Of a stretch of DNA of 59,425 nt, positions 1 to 9,283 are shown in pieces; the first letter of the stretch is position 1, and each line of letters begins with the position of its first letter. Source of the DNA: CAZBNB01 sp964493245. Lineage in GTDB: Bacteria > Pseudomonadota > Gammaproteobacteria > Legionellales > Legionellaceae. The stretch spans positions 1 to 59,425 of the forward strand of contig CAZBNB010000018.1 in assembly GCA_964493245.1 (NCBI GenBank). Reading direction: 5' to 3'. The notes under the pieces were generated by a model. The model made no database searches. It was not told the DNA's origin and was given only the letters and a program-made list of their open reading frames with translations. The translations under genes were made by a program, and so were the position numbers.

Positions 1-22
1 TTGGCTGATTGTCTTGACCATA
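1..22 (+). rRNA. 23S rRNA, extreme 3' end (partial)
   Basis: The first bases, ending in the stretch CTTGACCATA, match the conserved 3' tail of gammaproteobacterial 23S rRNA (E. coli ends in GGCTTAACCTT; many pseudomonads read CTTGACCATA at this point). The position just upstream of a 5S gene on the same strand fits the usual 16S-23S-5S order. The rest of the gene lies outside the window, and the exact 3' end is estimated by comparison only. Confidence 0.6.
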
Positions 23-185
23 TAACCTGAGTAATTTCAGGTTATTGAAGATATTGATACCGATTGTTTTGATCAGTGTTTAATGATATAACATCGACAC
101 TGATAGATACTAAAAATTACTGAATAGATGAATATAGCACTTGTGGTACTTAGCTTCGAATTCGGAATATAAACGAACGGTCAGA

Positions 186-284
186 TTTAAGTTCATTTTG
201 AGCGAAAAAGCTGTCGAACAAGCACAGCATACACAAAGTATGTGAGCATTGTGAGACAACTTTTTCGCTCAAAATGGACTTGAA
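186..284. repeat. Repeat family A, copy 1, inside the rRNA spacer
   Basis: A palindromic element of about 100 bp. Its left arm (187-215) and right arm (255-284) are inverted copies of about 30 bp with few mismatches, built around TTTTGAGCGAAAAAG. Related copies lie at 4906-4985, 16556-16673 and 43807-43840. No coding capacity is seen. It fills much of the 23S-5S spacer, so it would be transcribed and could fold in the rRNA precursor. Confidence 0.8.
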
Positions 285-335
285 TATGGCCGTTACCCGA
301 TGCGAAGTGAGTACCCCACAAATTCAACCGTTTTT

Positions 336-450
336 CCTGGCGACCATAGCCGAATGGAACCACCTGATCCCATCCCGAACTCAGCAGTGAAACGTTCGAG
401 CGCCGATGATAGTGTGAGGTCTCCTCATGTGAAAGTAGGTCATCGCCAGG
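336..450 (+). rRNA. rrf: 5S ribosomal RNA
   Basis: About 115 nt with the standard 5S features: a terminal stem formed by CCTGGCG at the start and CGCCAGG at the end, the internal conserved CCCATCCCGAACTCAG with GTGAAACG after it, and GAAAGTAGGTCATCGCCAGG near the 3' end. It follows the 23S tail on the same strand, so it is the last gene of an rRNA operon. The spacer to 23S is longer than usual because it holds a repeat element. Confidence 0.97.
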
Positions 451-469
451 GTTTTATTCTATGACTTGT

Positions 470-492
470 GGCTTATTCAACTGAATAAGCCC
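470..492 (+). terminator. Hairpin after 5S rRNA
   Basis: GGCTTATTCA and TGAATAAGCC form a strong stem with a tiny loop 20 nt after the 5S gene, the expected place for rRNA operon termination or 3' processing. There is no clear T-run after it, so intrinsic termination is likely but not certain. Confidence 0.55.
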
Positions 493-554
493 TCAAGTTA
501 AATAACTTTAATTGAATGTGTAACACACATTAATTAAGCTGTTGTTATTTATCC

Positions 555-3500
555 ATGACTTTCGATATATCTATCGATCGTGTCCAAAAGTTCTATGAGT
601 CATTAGGAAAGTGCATTGAACAATGGAACACGACCGCAAAAGAAGAGCTACAGGCACAAAAAATCGAGGTTGGTGACCAACATCCCGATCAGGTTTTCTT
701 TGATGAAAAACACAAACACATCGACACTTCAATTCATTATTGGCTGACTGAGATCCCTGCACGCATGGCTCGTCAAGAAATCAGTCAATTTTCCTCTCCA
801 TTTAACCCTTTTGTTTGTGCTGAATCTTACACTGCCAATCATGTTTGGTTTGAGCTAGCATTTGATATCCAAAAAAAATTACAAAATCCTAAAAAAACAT
901 GGTTTTCCATTTGCTTCCCATCTTTAAATACTTGGGATCCGATTACGTTTCGCTCTTTGTTGCATGTGATGCCATCACACGTATATGTTGTAAAACAACT
1001 GTTTACGACATCAAAATCATTATCAGATATAGTGATACCTAAGTTTTTGTTGTGCGATGAGACAACAATCGAATCACCTCTGTTTTCGTCACGCGGTGAT
1101 ATAGAGGGTGATGGTGATATAGAGAGTGATGGTGATATAGGAAGCGAATCGTCTTTATTTTCTTCAAACGATAATACAGCATCATCTGGTTTAGGGCTGT
1201 CGATTGAGCTGCCATCAAGGTACCCATGGCCATCAGAATCAGATATGACGAAAATTTATTTTCCCAGAGCGTATTCACCTAATCCTTGTTATGTTTTTGA
1301 GGAAAAAACAAATCAATTATACGCCTTTGTTCCTGACAAAAACCCTGCTTTTAGCGATGAAGGTTTAATGGTAACAGCGTTGATTTCTATAGATACATTT
1401 TATAAGCACGATTTTGTAAAAAGGTTATTAACGCTTTTAGAAACTGCTCGTAGGTGCATGGCGCTAAAAATACACTCTGATGATGAAAAGATATCTTTGT
1501 CTGAGACCGATTCTTTTACTCCGAAATCAAAAAACCTTTTATCTTCTATCTCTGAGGATATGATAGAAACAATCATGACGAATGATGAATCAATCGGATT
1601 TTATGGTATGGATGTACTCCGAGAAGATAGAGAACAAACCTGTTATGTTCTTGATTCTCGCGATATAGAAGCTTTGGTGACGGACTATGGTGGTTATCCA
1701 AATTTTGATTTACGAAGATTTACGCTTAAAAACGACTTCAAAGATTCACCTCATTCAGTCGTTTATTTTTTGGACAGTATGTTGTATCCGCGTCGAGAGC
1801 TGAATGCTTATTGTGCTGAAGATGATACCGTCAGTCAAAGCATCAAACAGCGCCATCGTGCAGGAGAAATTATTGTATCAAGTACGACGAAGGGTTATCC
1901 ATATTATGCGGCTATGTATGCGAAAAAAGAAGATACTAGCCCAGCACCGTTAACACTGATTGATCTAAACAATATAGTTTGGAAAAGAAATCCATTGTTT
2001 TTTTATCAAGGGCAGACACTGTATGCTTATCCAGAAGATTATCTTTCAGATGTTTTGATGCCAATTTGGCAAAATCGAGGGCGAATTCCTACGTTAATTT
2101 TGCCTCGTTTATTGAAAGCATTTATCGTTTATTTTGAGCTATTGGATGAAGAGGACAGCTCACCACAAGCGTTTCGTGATTTATTAAATCAATGGTCTGC
2201 AGATACTTGGCATGATCAACCACGCTCTTATCCTTGGAACGAAGACGAATTAAACGATAGGTTGTTTTTATACACACAAGATGTTTTGATGATAGATGAG
2301 TCTTCTGATCTATCAGAAAAAAAGAGCACTTTTCTACAACTGCTGCTGAACTGTTTATATGATCCGTTAGAGCAAATTTATGGAGATGTCTTAAGTTTGG
2401 CTCGTTGGGTAACAAATTATGCGCCGCATTTAATTTCCGATCATCCTGGCTTTGAGCCTATTTATGAAAACTTATCTGTAGGGCCTTATTTTAATGTAGA
2501 GAAATTGATTGAATGTCTTGAAAAACTGAAACCAACCGTCGATGGCCATTTGTTTTTTTTGTTGCGCCAACTTATTTATGTATTAAGCACAAGATATAAA
2601 GATAATTTGGATAGTTTATCTATTACGACCAAAGAGTTAGATAATTTAAAAAAAATCTATGCAGTACATGATCAATACGTTGCTGTACATTCTAAGTACG
2701 ATCATTTTAATGAGCTGAATGATGATCATGCCTCATGGCGTTATTTGGCTGAAATCTTATCAGGGGCAGGCTGGATTGGCGAGCCGATACAATTATTGTG
2801 TCCAACCATTGTCAATACACGAGAACCCAATATTGGCATGCTGTTTGATGATTTTCACCCACAATCATTGATACTAAAAAAGGATCGAACCGAGCTGATT
2901 GCTCTTGCTAGTTCTAGGCTTTTTTTGAGTTATACACCCTTTTTTATGAATTTTAATAATCCAGAGTTTCCTCAATTTTTTGCATTTGAAGAGTTCATGG
3001 CAATTCAAAAGGCTGATTCGCGGTATCACGCTTTTGGTCTAAATGCATGTATAAAAATATATGGTGGCGAGTCGTTATCGCTATCAACTTGCCTAATGAT
3101 CCGTTTTCTCATTCAGTTCATTCTTAATCCAGAGTTGATTGATGATACTCACTTTGTTAATGAGCGTTATAAAATTGTGCAGGTACAAAATAGCAATGAT
3201 TTACTTATGCGGAGGAAAAAAGACAAATGTTTTGCTTTTTTTTCAAAATCAGACTCAGCCTCTAAAAAAAATTCGAATCAATCTATCATTTATGTGCTGC
3301 TAACTAAAAATGGTTTTGAGTGTTCAATTCCAGATCAAGGTAAAAACAAAGAAGAAAATGTTTTTATTTCATTTGATGCTTTAGGTATTTCAACTTTTAA
3401 AAGGCGGCGCATTTCTGGTGAAAATTTAAAGAAATATTATTTCATTATTCTCAGATATTTGGAAAGAAAAGAACATATTCCGCATTATTATTCAACAATG

Positions 3501-4811
3501 ATGCGAGATTCTTGTGTTCAAGGAGAGGCGATTTTCTCTGAGTTTTATGAGAATATGCCTGCTGAAGAAAGACGAGCTTTAAATAATCGTACGGTTCAAA
3601 TTGACGATGATAAAAAAACATTTAAACAAATTTTGAATTTTCTACCTCAATCTCGTGTTGTAGCAAGTATTTTTCTTATTGTATTATTGATTAGTATCGA
3701 TAGTGAGTTTACTTTTAATGAAAAGCCGTCTAAACCTAAAGTTAAAAAAAAGCTGGATTTTGACGATATTTTAGCAGTTAAAAAAAAGCCGGATTTTGGC
3801 GATATTTTAGCAATGACACAAGATTCACCTCCAGTAAAGGAAAAACCACCGCTAAAGGAAGAGCCTCCGCAAATCACCGGCGCTGAAAAAAAATTGGAAG
3901 ACCTCCTTCCAAGGTGGCGTGCTATTTCTTTTAACTTACCATATAAAAATATTCGATATGATATTGCGTTGTTTTTAATTTCGCTGATGACGTTTGATTT
4001 TGCTAAAAATCTGCCTGATGATGAAACGCTAACTGACGAATTGTTTTTAGAGGATATCGTTTGTCATGGCTGTACCAATCGAATACCTGGCGCCTTCTTA
4101 AATATGTTTTTCCTGATTGCAGGAGAAGACGACTTAAAAAAACAAGAAAAAATTTATATTAATGAAGTTAGAAATACACTTTATTATAGGTTTTATCAAG
4201 ATCGCACCGAATATAAAGCGGAATCATACTTAGGGATCAAGAAAAATATTAATCAATGGGTAAGCTTGATTATCAAAAATCGTTTGCGATATTTTGTTAA
4301 TATTCGTGAATATGATTGGTTACAGAAAGTTTGTCTTAATATAAAGCGCAATTCGTTACATTTAAATATGGAATTGTCCGATAAATTTGCTGGTTTTCAA
4401 TCTACCTTACATACAGACGCTGTTTGGCTTTTAAACGCAAAAAATTCGGATGAGCCGGATGTGATACGTGTTTATGATCTTTCTGTATCGTGCTTAAAAG
4501 CAAATCTTAAATATATTTATTTCTTGAGAGCCCTTTCGGTAGAAGATTTTTTTATTTTTTGGCATGAAATTAATGAGGCTTATCGAAAAGAGGTGCTCAT
4601 TGATTATGTAGCTAGGTTTAACTGCTGTCGAGAGGATTACTCTTTAGCATGGGAAGCAAAAGAGCTATTTGCTGATGATTTGGAAGATATCCCCATCAAA
4701 CAATCACCCTATTCTTTTAACGAGATATTCGAACATTTGATGTTAAAACTAGAAAACATAGCAGAGAACAAGCCTGCCAGAGAGCGAACATCATCGACAC
4801 CTTGTTTTTAG
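555..4811 (+). CDS. Giant protein of unknown function (1418 aa), possible secreted effector
   Basis: I do not recognise this family. No signal peptide is visible. Visible features: an acidic tandem stretch of GDIE/SDGDI units around residues 180-198; one strongly hydrophobic segment around residues 1033-1047 (ASIFLIVLLISI); directly after it a near-perfect 13-residue tandem repeat around residues 1062-1088 (KKKLDFDDILAV, then KKKPDFGDILAM), followed by a proline/lysine/glutamate-rich linker (PPVKEKPPLKEEPP) and a C-terminal region of about 310 residues. No good Shine-Dalgarno sequence precedes the ATG. It stands alone after the rRNA operon and ends at a hairpin. Size, low complexity and isolation resemble Legionellales effector genes, but that is inference only. 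Confidence 0.8.
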   Translation: MTFDISIDRVQKFYESLGKCIEQWNTTAKEELQAQKIEVGDQHPDQVFFDEKHKHIDTSIHYWLTEIPARMARQEISQFSSPFNPFVCAESYTANHVWFELAFDIQKKLQNPKKTWFSICFPSLNTWDPITFRSLLHVMPSHVYVVKQLFTTSKSLSDIVIPKFLLCDETTIESPLFSSRGDIEGDGDIESDGDIGSESSLFSSNDNTASSGLGLSIELPSRYPWPSESDMTKIYFPRAYSPNPCYVFEEKTNQLYAFVPDKNPAFSDEGLMVTALISIDTFYKHDFVKRLLTLLETARRCMALKIHSDDEKISLSETDSFTPKSKNLLSSISEDMIETIMTNDESIGFYGMDVLREDREQTCYVLDSRDIEALVTDYGGYPNFDLRRFTLKNDFKDSPHSVVYFLDSMLYPRRELNAYCAEDDTVSQSIKQRHRAGEIIVSSTTKGYPYYAAMYAKKEDTSPAPLTLIDLNNIVWKRNPLFFYQGQTLYAYPEDYLSDVLMPIWQNRGRIPTLILPRLLKAFIVYFELLDEEDSSPQAFRDLLNQWSADTWHDQPRSYPWNEDELNDRLFLYTQDVLMIDESSDLSEKKSTFLQLLLNCLYDPLEQIYGDVLSLARWVTNYAPHLISDHPGFEPIYENLSVGPYFNVEKLIECLEKLKPTVDGHLFFLLRQLIYVLSTRYKDNLDSLSITTKELDNLKKIYAVHDQYVAVHSKYDHFNELNDDHASWRYLAEILSGAGWIGEPIQLLCPTIVNTREPNIGMLFDDFHPQSLILKKDRTELIALASSRLFLSYTPFFMNFNNPEFPQFFAFEEFMAIQKADSRYHAFGLNACIKIYGGESLSLSTCLMIRFLIQFILNPELIDDTHFVNERYKIVQVQNSNDLLMRRKKDKCFAFFSKSDSASKKNSNQSIIYVLLTKNGFECSIPDQGKNKEENVFISFDALGISTFKRRRISGENLKKYYFIILRYLERKEHIPHYYSTMMRDSCVQGEAIFSEFYENMPAEERRALNNRTVQIDDDKKTFKQILNFLPQSRVVASIFLIVLLISIDSEFTFNEKPSKPKVKKKLDFDDILAVKKKPDFGDILAMTQDSPPVKEKPPLKEEPPQITGAEKKLEDLLPRWRAISFNLPYKNIRYDIALFLISLMTFDFAKNLPDDETLTDELFLEDIVCHGCTNRIPGAFLNMFFLIAGEDDLKKQEKIYINEVRNTLYYRFYQDRTEYKAESYLGIKKNINQWVSLIIKNRLRYFVNIREYDWLQKVCLNIKRNSLHLNMELSDKFAGFQSTLHTDAVWLLNAKNSDEPDVIRVYDLSVSCLKANLKYIYFLRALSVEDFFIFWHEINEAYRKEVLIDYVARFNCCREDYSLAWEAKELFADDLEDIPIKQSPYSFNEIFEHLMLKLENIAENKPARERTSSTPCF

Positions 4812-4813
4812 TC

Positions 4814-4835
4814 AATATTCACGAGCGTGAATATT
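4814..4835. terminator. Perfect hairpin after the 1418-aa gene
   Basis: AATATTCAC, loop GAGC, GTGAATATT: a perfect 9-bp stem three bases after the stop codon, followed by TTG rather than a long T-run. It is placed to end transcription of the upstream gene or to protect the mRNA 3' end. Confidence 0.45.
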
Positions 4836-4905
4836 TGTAATCGCTCTCTCGTGTTGTGTAACCGCTCACGCCCTCGTTCTTGAACCTCGGAGAACGATCT
4901 GCATT

Positions 4906-4985
4906 GAGTTTATTTTGAATAAAAAAGTCATTTTACAAGCGCGGCATGCATCAGCTTGGCCTGTTCCCCTTGTGCGAAGTGAACA
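4906..4985. repeat. Repeat family A, copy 2 (degenerate)
   Basis: The reverse complement of the copy at 16556-16673 matches well through AAGCGCGGCAT and ATCAGCTTGGCCTGT, but only one clear GTCATTT arm is left. The rest of 4836-4997 holds a smaller hairpin near 4874-4898 and no gene. Confidence 0.65.
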
Positions 4986-4997
4986 CTGACCGTGTTA

Positions 4998-6206
4998 TTA
5001 CCGCGGCGGTGGTGTATAGGGCGCGGCAATAGCAGGGCTGGTCTTATTCCAATTGAGTAATATCGATGCAGATACACCAGCGACCAATCCCCAAAAAGCA
5101 GCGCCAATACCTAAAAGCGAAAGGCCAGAGGCAGAAACGAGGATGGTAATAATAGCAGGTTCACGTTGAGACTCTGCTTCCAGAGCCGTTTTTAAACTGG
5201 ATGCGATTGTGCTAAATAAAGCCAGGCCTGCGATTGCTAAAATAAGCTCTCTTGGAAATGCGAAAAATAAGGTCACCGCAGTCGCGCCAAATAAGCCTAG
5301 TGTTAACCAACAGATACCTGCAAATACAGTGGCTTTAAAGCGGGTATTAGGGTTGCTATCCGCTTCCTTACCGCTGCAAATAGCGCCGGTGATTGCCGCC
5401 AAGCAGATAGAATAACAACCAAAAGGCGCGAAAATTAACGTAGCAAACCCTGTCCAACTGATGAGTGGTGAAATAGGGGGTTGGTAGCCAGAGTTATTTA
5501 AAACAGCAATACCTGGAATATTTTGTGATGTCATGGTCACAATAAACAAAGGAATGCCCACGCTGATTAGAGCCGACATAGAAAAAACAGGTTTGGTGAA
5601 TATGGGGGTTGCCAATTCAAAGTGCCAATCTCCCAGATGGAAAAGACCTTCCATTTGGGCAACTAAAATACCTACCATTAAAACCAATACAATCACGTAA
5701 CGAGGAAAAAAGCGTTTACCAATCAAATAGCTCAGCAACATGATACAAACCAATGTAGTTTGGTGTTGCATCGCTGTAAACACATTCATACCAAAATGCA
5801 ATAAAATGCCAGCTAACATAGCAGAGGTTAATGAGCGAGGAATGTGATCCATGATCTTTTGAAAAAATCCGGTGACACCTGAGAGAACGGTTAGGGCCGC
5901 AGCAAAAATAAACGCCCCGATCGCTTCCGGCATAGATAAACCTGAAAGACTGGTTACCAATAAAGCGGCGCCAGGTGTTGACCAACCACACAATATCGGC
6001 ATGCGATAATAAAGTGAAAGCCCCATACAACTCAGTGCCAGACTGCAACCTAAGGCAAACAGCCATGAGCTGATTTCGGCTGGTGACGCGCCGGCAGTCG
6101 TTGCTGCTTGAAAGACAATCACTGCAGAACTGGTGAAGCCAACTAAAACACCGACAAAACCCGCAGTGATATTAGAGGAGGAAAAATATTTAAATATATT
6201 TAGCAT
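4998..6206 (-). CDS. BenE-family transporter (benzoate/H+ symporter type)
   Basis: A 402-aa, very hydrophobic protein with about 12 likely membrane segments. It shows the BenE-family pattern: an N-terminal ITAGFVGVLVGFTSSAVIVF segment, then PILCGWSTPGAALL, then SLTSAMLAGILL. Family members import benzoate or related compounds with protons across the inner membrane; the substrate here is unknown, and no aromatic degradation genes are nearby. ATG 6206 is preferred over TTG 6218 because the longer start has no ribosome binding site. It is a single gene, convergent with the giant gene, with palindromic repeat G between its 5' end and rsgA. Confidence 0.88.
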   Translation of the reverse strand: MLNIFKYFSSSNITAGFVGVLVGFTSSAVIVFQAATTAGASPAEISSWLFALGCSLALSCMGLSLYYRMPILCGWSTPGAALLVTSLSGLSMPEAIGAFIFAAALTVLSGVTGFFQKIMDHIPRSLTSAMLAGILLHFGMNVFTAMQHQTTLVCIMLLSYLIGKRFFPRYVIVLVLMVGILVAQMEGLFHLGDWHFELATPIFTKPVFSMSALISVGIPLFIVTMTSQNIPGIAVLNNSGYQPPISPLISWTGFATLIFAPFGCYSICLAAITGAICSGKEADSNPNTRFKATVFAGICWLTLGLFGATAVTLFFAFPRELILAIAGLALFSTIASSLKTALEAESQREPAIITILVSASGLSLLGIGAAFWGLVAGVSASILLNWNKTSPAIAAPYTPPPR

Positions 6207-6240
6207 GGTATTACTCAATTTAGAGGGATAGGTATTAAAG

Positions 6241-6399
6241 GGCTGTGCACCTCACTTTCCACGGCTGCAAATTCGCCTGATTTGCTCAAATTTCAGCTTG
6301 AGTTCGTTCAATAGATCTGGCTATTCGCCTCACTCAAGCTAAACTTTGAGCAAATCATTCGAATTTTCGCTACGCGCAAGGATTTAGGTGCACAGAACC
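6241..6399. repeat. Palindromic element G
   Basis: Nested inverted repeats: outer arms GGCTGTGCACCT (6241-6252) and AGGTGCACAGAACC (6386-6399), and inner arms at 6269-6302 and 6332-6366 built around GATTTGCTCAAA and TTTGAGCAAATC. It fills the gap between the BenE gene and rsgA. It is MITE-like in form, and only this copy is seen in the window. Confidence 0.7.
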
Positions 6400-6423
6400 T
6401 AGGGCGGGCAAAACGCCGCTGCG

Positions 6424-7395
6424 TTAATTCTTGTTATCGTGCAAAATTCTAACATAATTTTCATATCGATGTAGAGAAATTAATTTATTTTTTACTGCAT
6501 GCGTGATAGCACAACCAGGGGTATCAATATGCACGCAGTTGCGAAACTTACATTGCGTCTGATATGGTCTAAATTCTCGGTATCCTTGTGCAATTTCGGC
6601 ACTAGATAGTTGCCATAAACTGAGCTCACGGATACCCGGTGAGTCAATGAGATCGCCCCCGCTTGATAAATGAAATAATTCGGAATGGCTGGTGGTATGA
6701 CATCCCAGTAATGTTTGTTCGGCCAATGCTTGTGTTTGAATGCGTGCGGCTGCTTCAGGAAGTAAGCGAGCGATGATTGATGATTTACCAACACCTGATT
6801 GCCCTACAAAAACACTGGTTTGATTTTTTAATGCTTTTAATAGCCATTTGTCTTCAGCACCACTGCGATTAGTAAAGAGAATCGGATATCCCAGCGGTTC
6901 GTAACATTTTAATAATGTTTGACGAACGTTCTCTGTGGCTAAGTCGGTTTTATTTAAAACGATATAAGGGGCGATATTTAAGTGCTCTGTCATAATCAAA
7001 TAGCTGTCTAATAACCCCCATGAAATGATGGGTGCTGGGGCGACAACAATCATGATCTGTGTAATATTAGCGGCAATTGCCTTCAGTTTGCGAGTGCTAT
7101 CGGGACGGCCTAGTACGCTGCTGCGCGGGTAGCAGCTGAGTATCGTACCCTGATGTGGGTCTTCAGCTTGCCAGACCACGCGATCCCCGGCAACCAATGA
7201 GTCAATATTGGGGCGAATGGTACAACGAATGATGTGCCCTGTATCATCTTCGATATTGGCATGGCGTGTATAGCGTGCGATGACGAGGCCATCCTGTGTT
7301 AGGTTGTCACGGTCTACGTCTTGTTGAAGGCGGTATGCTTGTTGTCTTTTTTCAATTCGGGCGAATTGTTGTTTGCTGAGTCGTCGTTTGCTCAT
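6424..7395 (-). CDS. rsgA: Small ribosomal subunit biogenesis GTPase RsgA
   Basis: 323 aa with the circularly permuted GTPase order typical of RsgA: an N-terminal OB-fold (about residues 35-90), G4 NKTDL, then the P-loop GQSGVGKSS, then G3 DSPGI, then a C-terminal zinc knuckle (CKFRNCVHIDTPGC). It checks late 30S subunit maturation and releases from the subunit on GTP hydrolysis. The start is ATG 7395; a TTG one codon upstream is less likely. It is divergent from cca with about 40 bp between them, so the two promoters must share or overlap that space. Confidence 0.96.
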   Translation of the reverse strand: MSKRRLSKQQFARIEKRQQAYRLQQDVDRDNLTQDGLVIARYTRHANIEDDTGHIIRCTIRPNIDSLVAGDRVVWQAEDPHQGTILSCYPRSSVLGRPDSTRKLKAIAANITQIMIVVAPAPIISWGLLDSYLIMTEHLNIAPYIVLNKTDLATENVRQTLLKCYEPLGYPILFTNRSGAEDKWLLKALKNQTSVFVGQSGVGKSSIIARLLPEAAARIQTQALAEQTLLGCHTTSHSELFHLSSGGDLIDSPGIRELSLWQLSSAEIAQGYREFRPYQTQCKFRNCVHIDTPGCAITHAVKNKLISLHRYENYVRILHDNKN

Positions 7396-7437
7396 CAAAG
7401 CATGTTACAATGGATACTTGAATCTGTCGAGAATATC

Positions 7438-8736
7438 ATGAAAATCTATCTGGTGGGTGGCGCCGTACGGGATCAATTATTAGGATATCCTTTTAAAGAA
7501 CGTGATTGGGTGGTCGTGGGCGCTTCACCTGATGATTTATTGCAACAAGGATTCACTCAAGTTGGCCGAGACTTCCCCGTTTTTTTACACCCTCAAACAC
7601 GAGAAGAATATGCTTTAGCTCGAACAGAGCGTAAACAGGGCTCAGGGTATTATGGTTTTACATGCCAATTTGATGCACATGTGACACTTGAAGATGATTT
7701 GAAGCGCCGTGATTTAACCATTAATGCCATTGCGATGGATGAGCATCAGCGCGTTATTGACCCTTATCATGGGCAAGCTGATTTAGAGGCAAAAATCTTA
7801 CGACATGTTTCATCGGCTTTTACGGAAGATCCTGTCCGTTTGTTGCGTGTGGCGCGCTTTGTCGCACGTTATCATCATCTTGGCTTCAAATTAGCCCCAG
7901 AAACAGCGGCGTTATTACGTGATATGGTGCGTGCCGGTGATTTGGTGCATTTGGTGGCAGAACGTGTCTGGCAAGAGTGGCATCGTAGCTTTGAAGAAAA
8001 AAATCCGGAAATGTTTTTATATACTTTGCGGGCTTGTGGCGGATTGAAAGTTTTGTTTCCTGAGCTCGATGCGCTCTTTGGTGTGCCAAGCTGGCGTAAA
8101 TATCATCCCGAAATTGACAGTGGGGTGCATACATTGATGGTCTTACACTGCGCCGCACTTTTATCTGATGATCCGATGGTGCGTTTTGCTGCAACATTAC
8201 ATGATTTGGGGAAAGCGAAAACACCAAACAGTATATGGCCCGCACAGCATGATCATGAAAATTTAGGTGTAGCGCCTGTTGAGTTACTGTGCCAGCGCTT
8301 GCGTGTACCGAACCAATATCGACAATTAACCGTCATGGTTGTTAAGTTGCATCTTTTAATCCATCGATTAAGTGAGTTAAAAGCCCATACAGTAGTCGAC
8401 GTGTTTCAGCGTGCGGACGCCTTTCGGCGCCCAGAGTGGTTCGAAAAATTGCTCATGGTTTGCCTTGCTGATGAGCAAGGTCGCGGGCTTGAGGGTGAAT
8501 ACCCATTGGTTCCTTGGCTTTTTCCAAATCAACCGGTTACGGAGAATACAGCGACAAACCATTTACAAGAAAAAATGCAACATTGGCGGATGATTTTGAC
8601 GGCATGTCAACAAATAAAAACAACGGATTTGATAGCTGCTGGATATGATGGAAAAACCATCGGTATATTACTTCATGAAAAGCGAGTCGCATGCGTTGAG
8701 GCGATGCGCAAACAATTAGGATTGAAACAAAAATGA
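7438..8736 (+). CDS. cca: CCA tRNA nucleotidyltransferase (bacterial class II, with HD domain)
   Basis: 432 aa. Adds or repairs the CCA tail of tRNAs. The N-terminal head carries the nucleotidyltransferase signature VGGAVRDQLLG with RDWVVVG, then RRDLTINA and the neck motif EDPVRLLRVARF. A C-terminal HD hydrolase domain is visible (HDLGKAKTP and HDHENLG), as in the E. coli enzyme. The start is the ATG of MKIYLVGGAVRD; an in-frame upstream extension overlaps rsgA and has no homology. It is the first gene of an overlapped set cca-orn-queH-CDF. Confidence 0.96.
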   Translation: MKIYLVGGAVRDQLLGYPFKERDWVVVGASPDDLLQQGFTQVGRDFPVFLHPQTREEYALARTERKQGSGYYGFTCQFDAHVTLEDDLKRRDLTINAIAMDEHQRVIDPYHGQADLEAKILRHVSSAFTEDPVRLLRVARFVARYHHLGFKLAPETAALLRDMVRAGDLVHLVAERVWQEWHRSFEEKNPEMFLYTLRACGGLKVLFPELDALFGVPSWRKYHPEIDSGVHTLMVLHCAALLSDDPMVRFAATLHDLGKAKTPNSIWPAQHDHENLGVAPVELLCQRLRVPNQYRQLTVMVVKLHLLIHRLSELKAHTVVDVFQRADAFRRPEWFEKLLMVCLADEQGRGLEGEYPLVPWLFPNQPVTENTATNHLQEKMQHWRMILTACQQIKTTDLIAAGYDGKTIGILLHEKRVACVEAMRKQLGLKQK

Positions 8737-9281
8737 AAAACAATCAAAATTTAATTTGGATAGATCTAGAAATGACGGGCCTTAATCCCGATGTTGATAA
8801 AATTATTGAAATTGCTACGGTTGTCACCGATGCAAATTTAAATATTTTAGCGGAAGGTCCTGTATTTGCGATTCATCAAACAGACGCAATATTGGCTGGT
8901 ATGGACAGTTGGAATACCCGCCAACATGGGCAATCTGGCTTGACTGCACGTGTGCGAGAGAGCACGGTAACCGAGGTGCAAGCTACTCAGGAAACCATTG
9001 CTTTCTTAAAACAATACATTGATGCGGGTAAATCACCGATGTGTGGAAACAGTATTTGCCAAGATAGGCGTTTCTTATGTCGCTACATGCCTGACTTGGC
9101 TAGTTTTTTTCACTATCGACAAATTGATGTGAGCACATTAAAAGAGTTGATTTTACGTTGGCGTCCGAAATTAATGGCTGGAGTAGAAAAGAAATCACGG
9201 CATCTTGCTTTGGACGATATCAGAGATTCGATTGCAGAATTGGTGTATTATCGTCAACACTTTATTCGTGATGAGGAGTGA
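8733..9281 (+). CDS. orn: Oligoribonuclease
   Basis: 182 aa, the usual length. A DEDDh 3'-5' exoribonuclease that degrades 2-5 nt RNA fragments and pGpG. Exo I motif WIDLEMTGLNP and Exo II GNSICQDRRFL are clear, and the C-terminal HLALDDIRDSI is the Exo III region with its histidine and aspartate. Its ATG overlaps the cca stop (ATGA), so translation is likely coupled. Confidence 0.97.
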   Translation: MKNNQNLIWIDLEMTGLNPDVDKIIEIATVVTDANLNILAEGPVFAIHQTDAILAGMDSWNTRQHGQSGLTARVRESTVTEVQATQETIAFLKQYIDAGKSPMCGNSICQDRRFLCRYMPDLASFFHYRQIDVSTLKELILRWRPKLMAGVEKKSRHLALDDIRDSIAELVYYRQHFIRDEE

Positions 9282-9283
9282 TA

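Noticed and set aside
496..512. PmrA-type regulator box (TTAA repeats) before the 1418-aa gene
   Set aside because: Two TTAA occur 10 bp apart, but the flanking bases do not fit the direct-repeat consensus and such pairs are frequent in AT-rich intergenic DNA.
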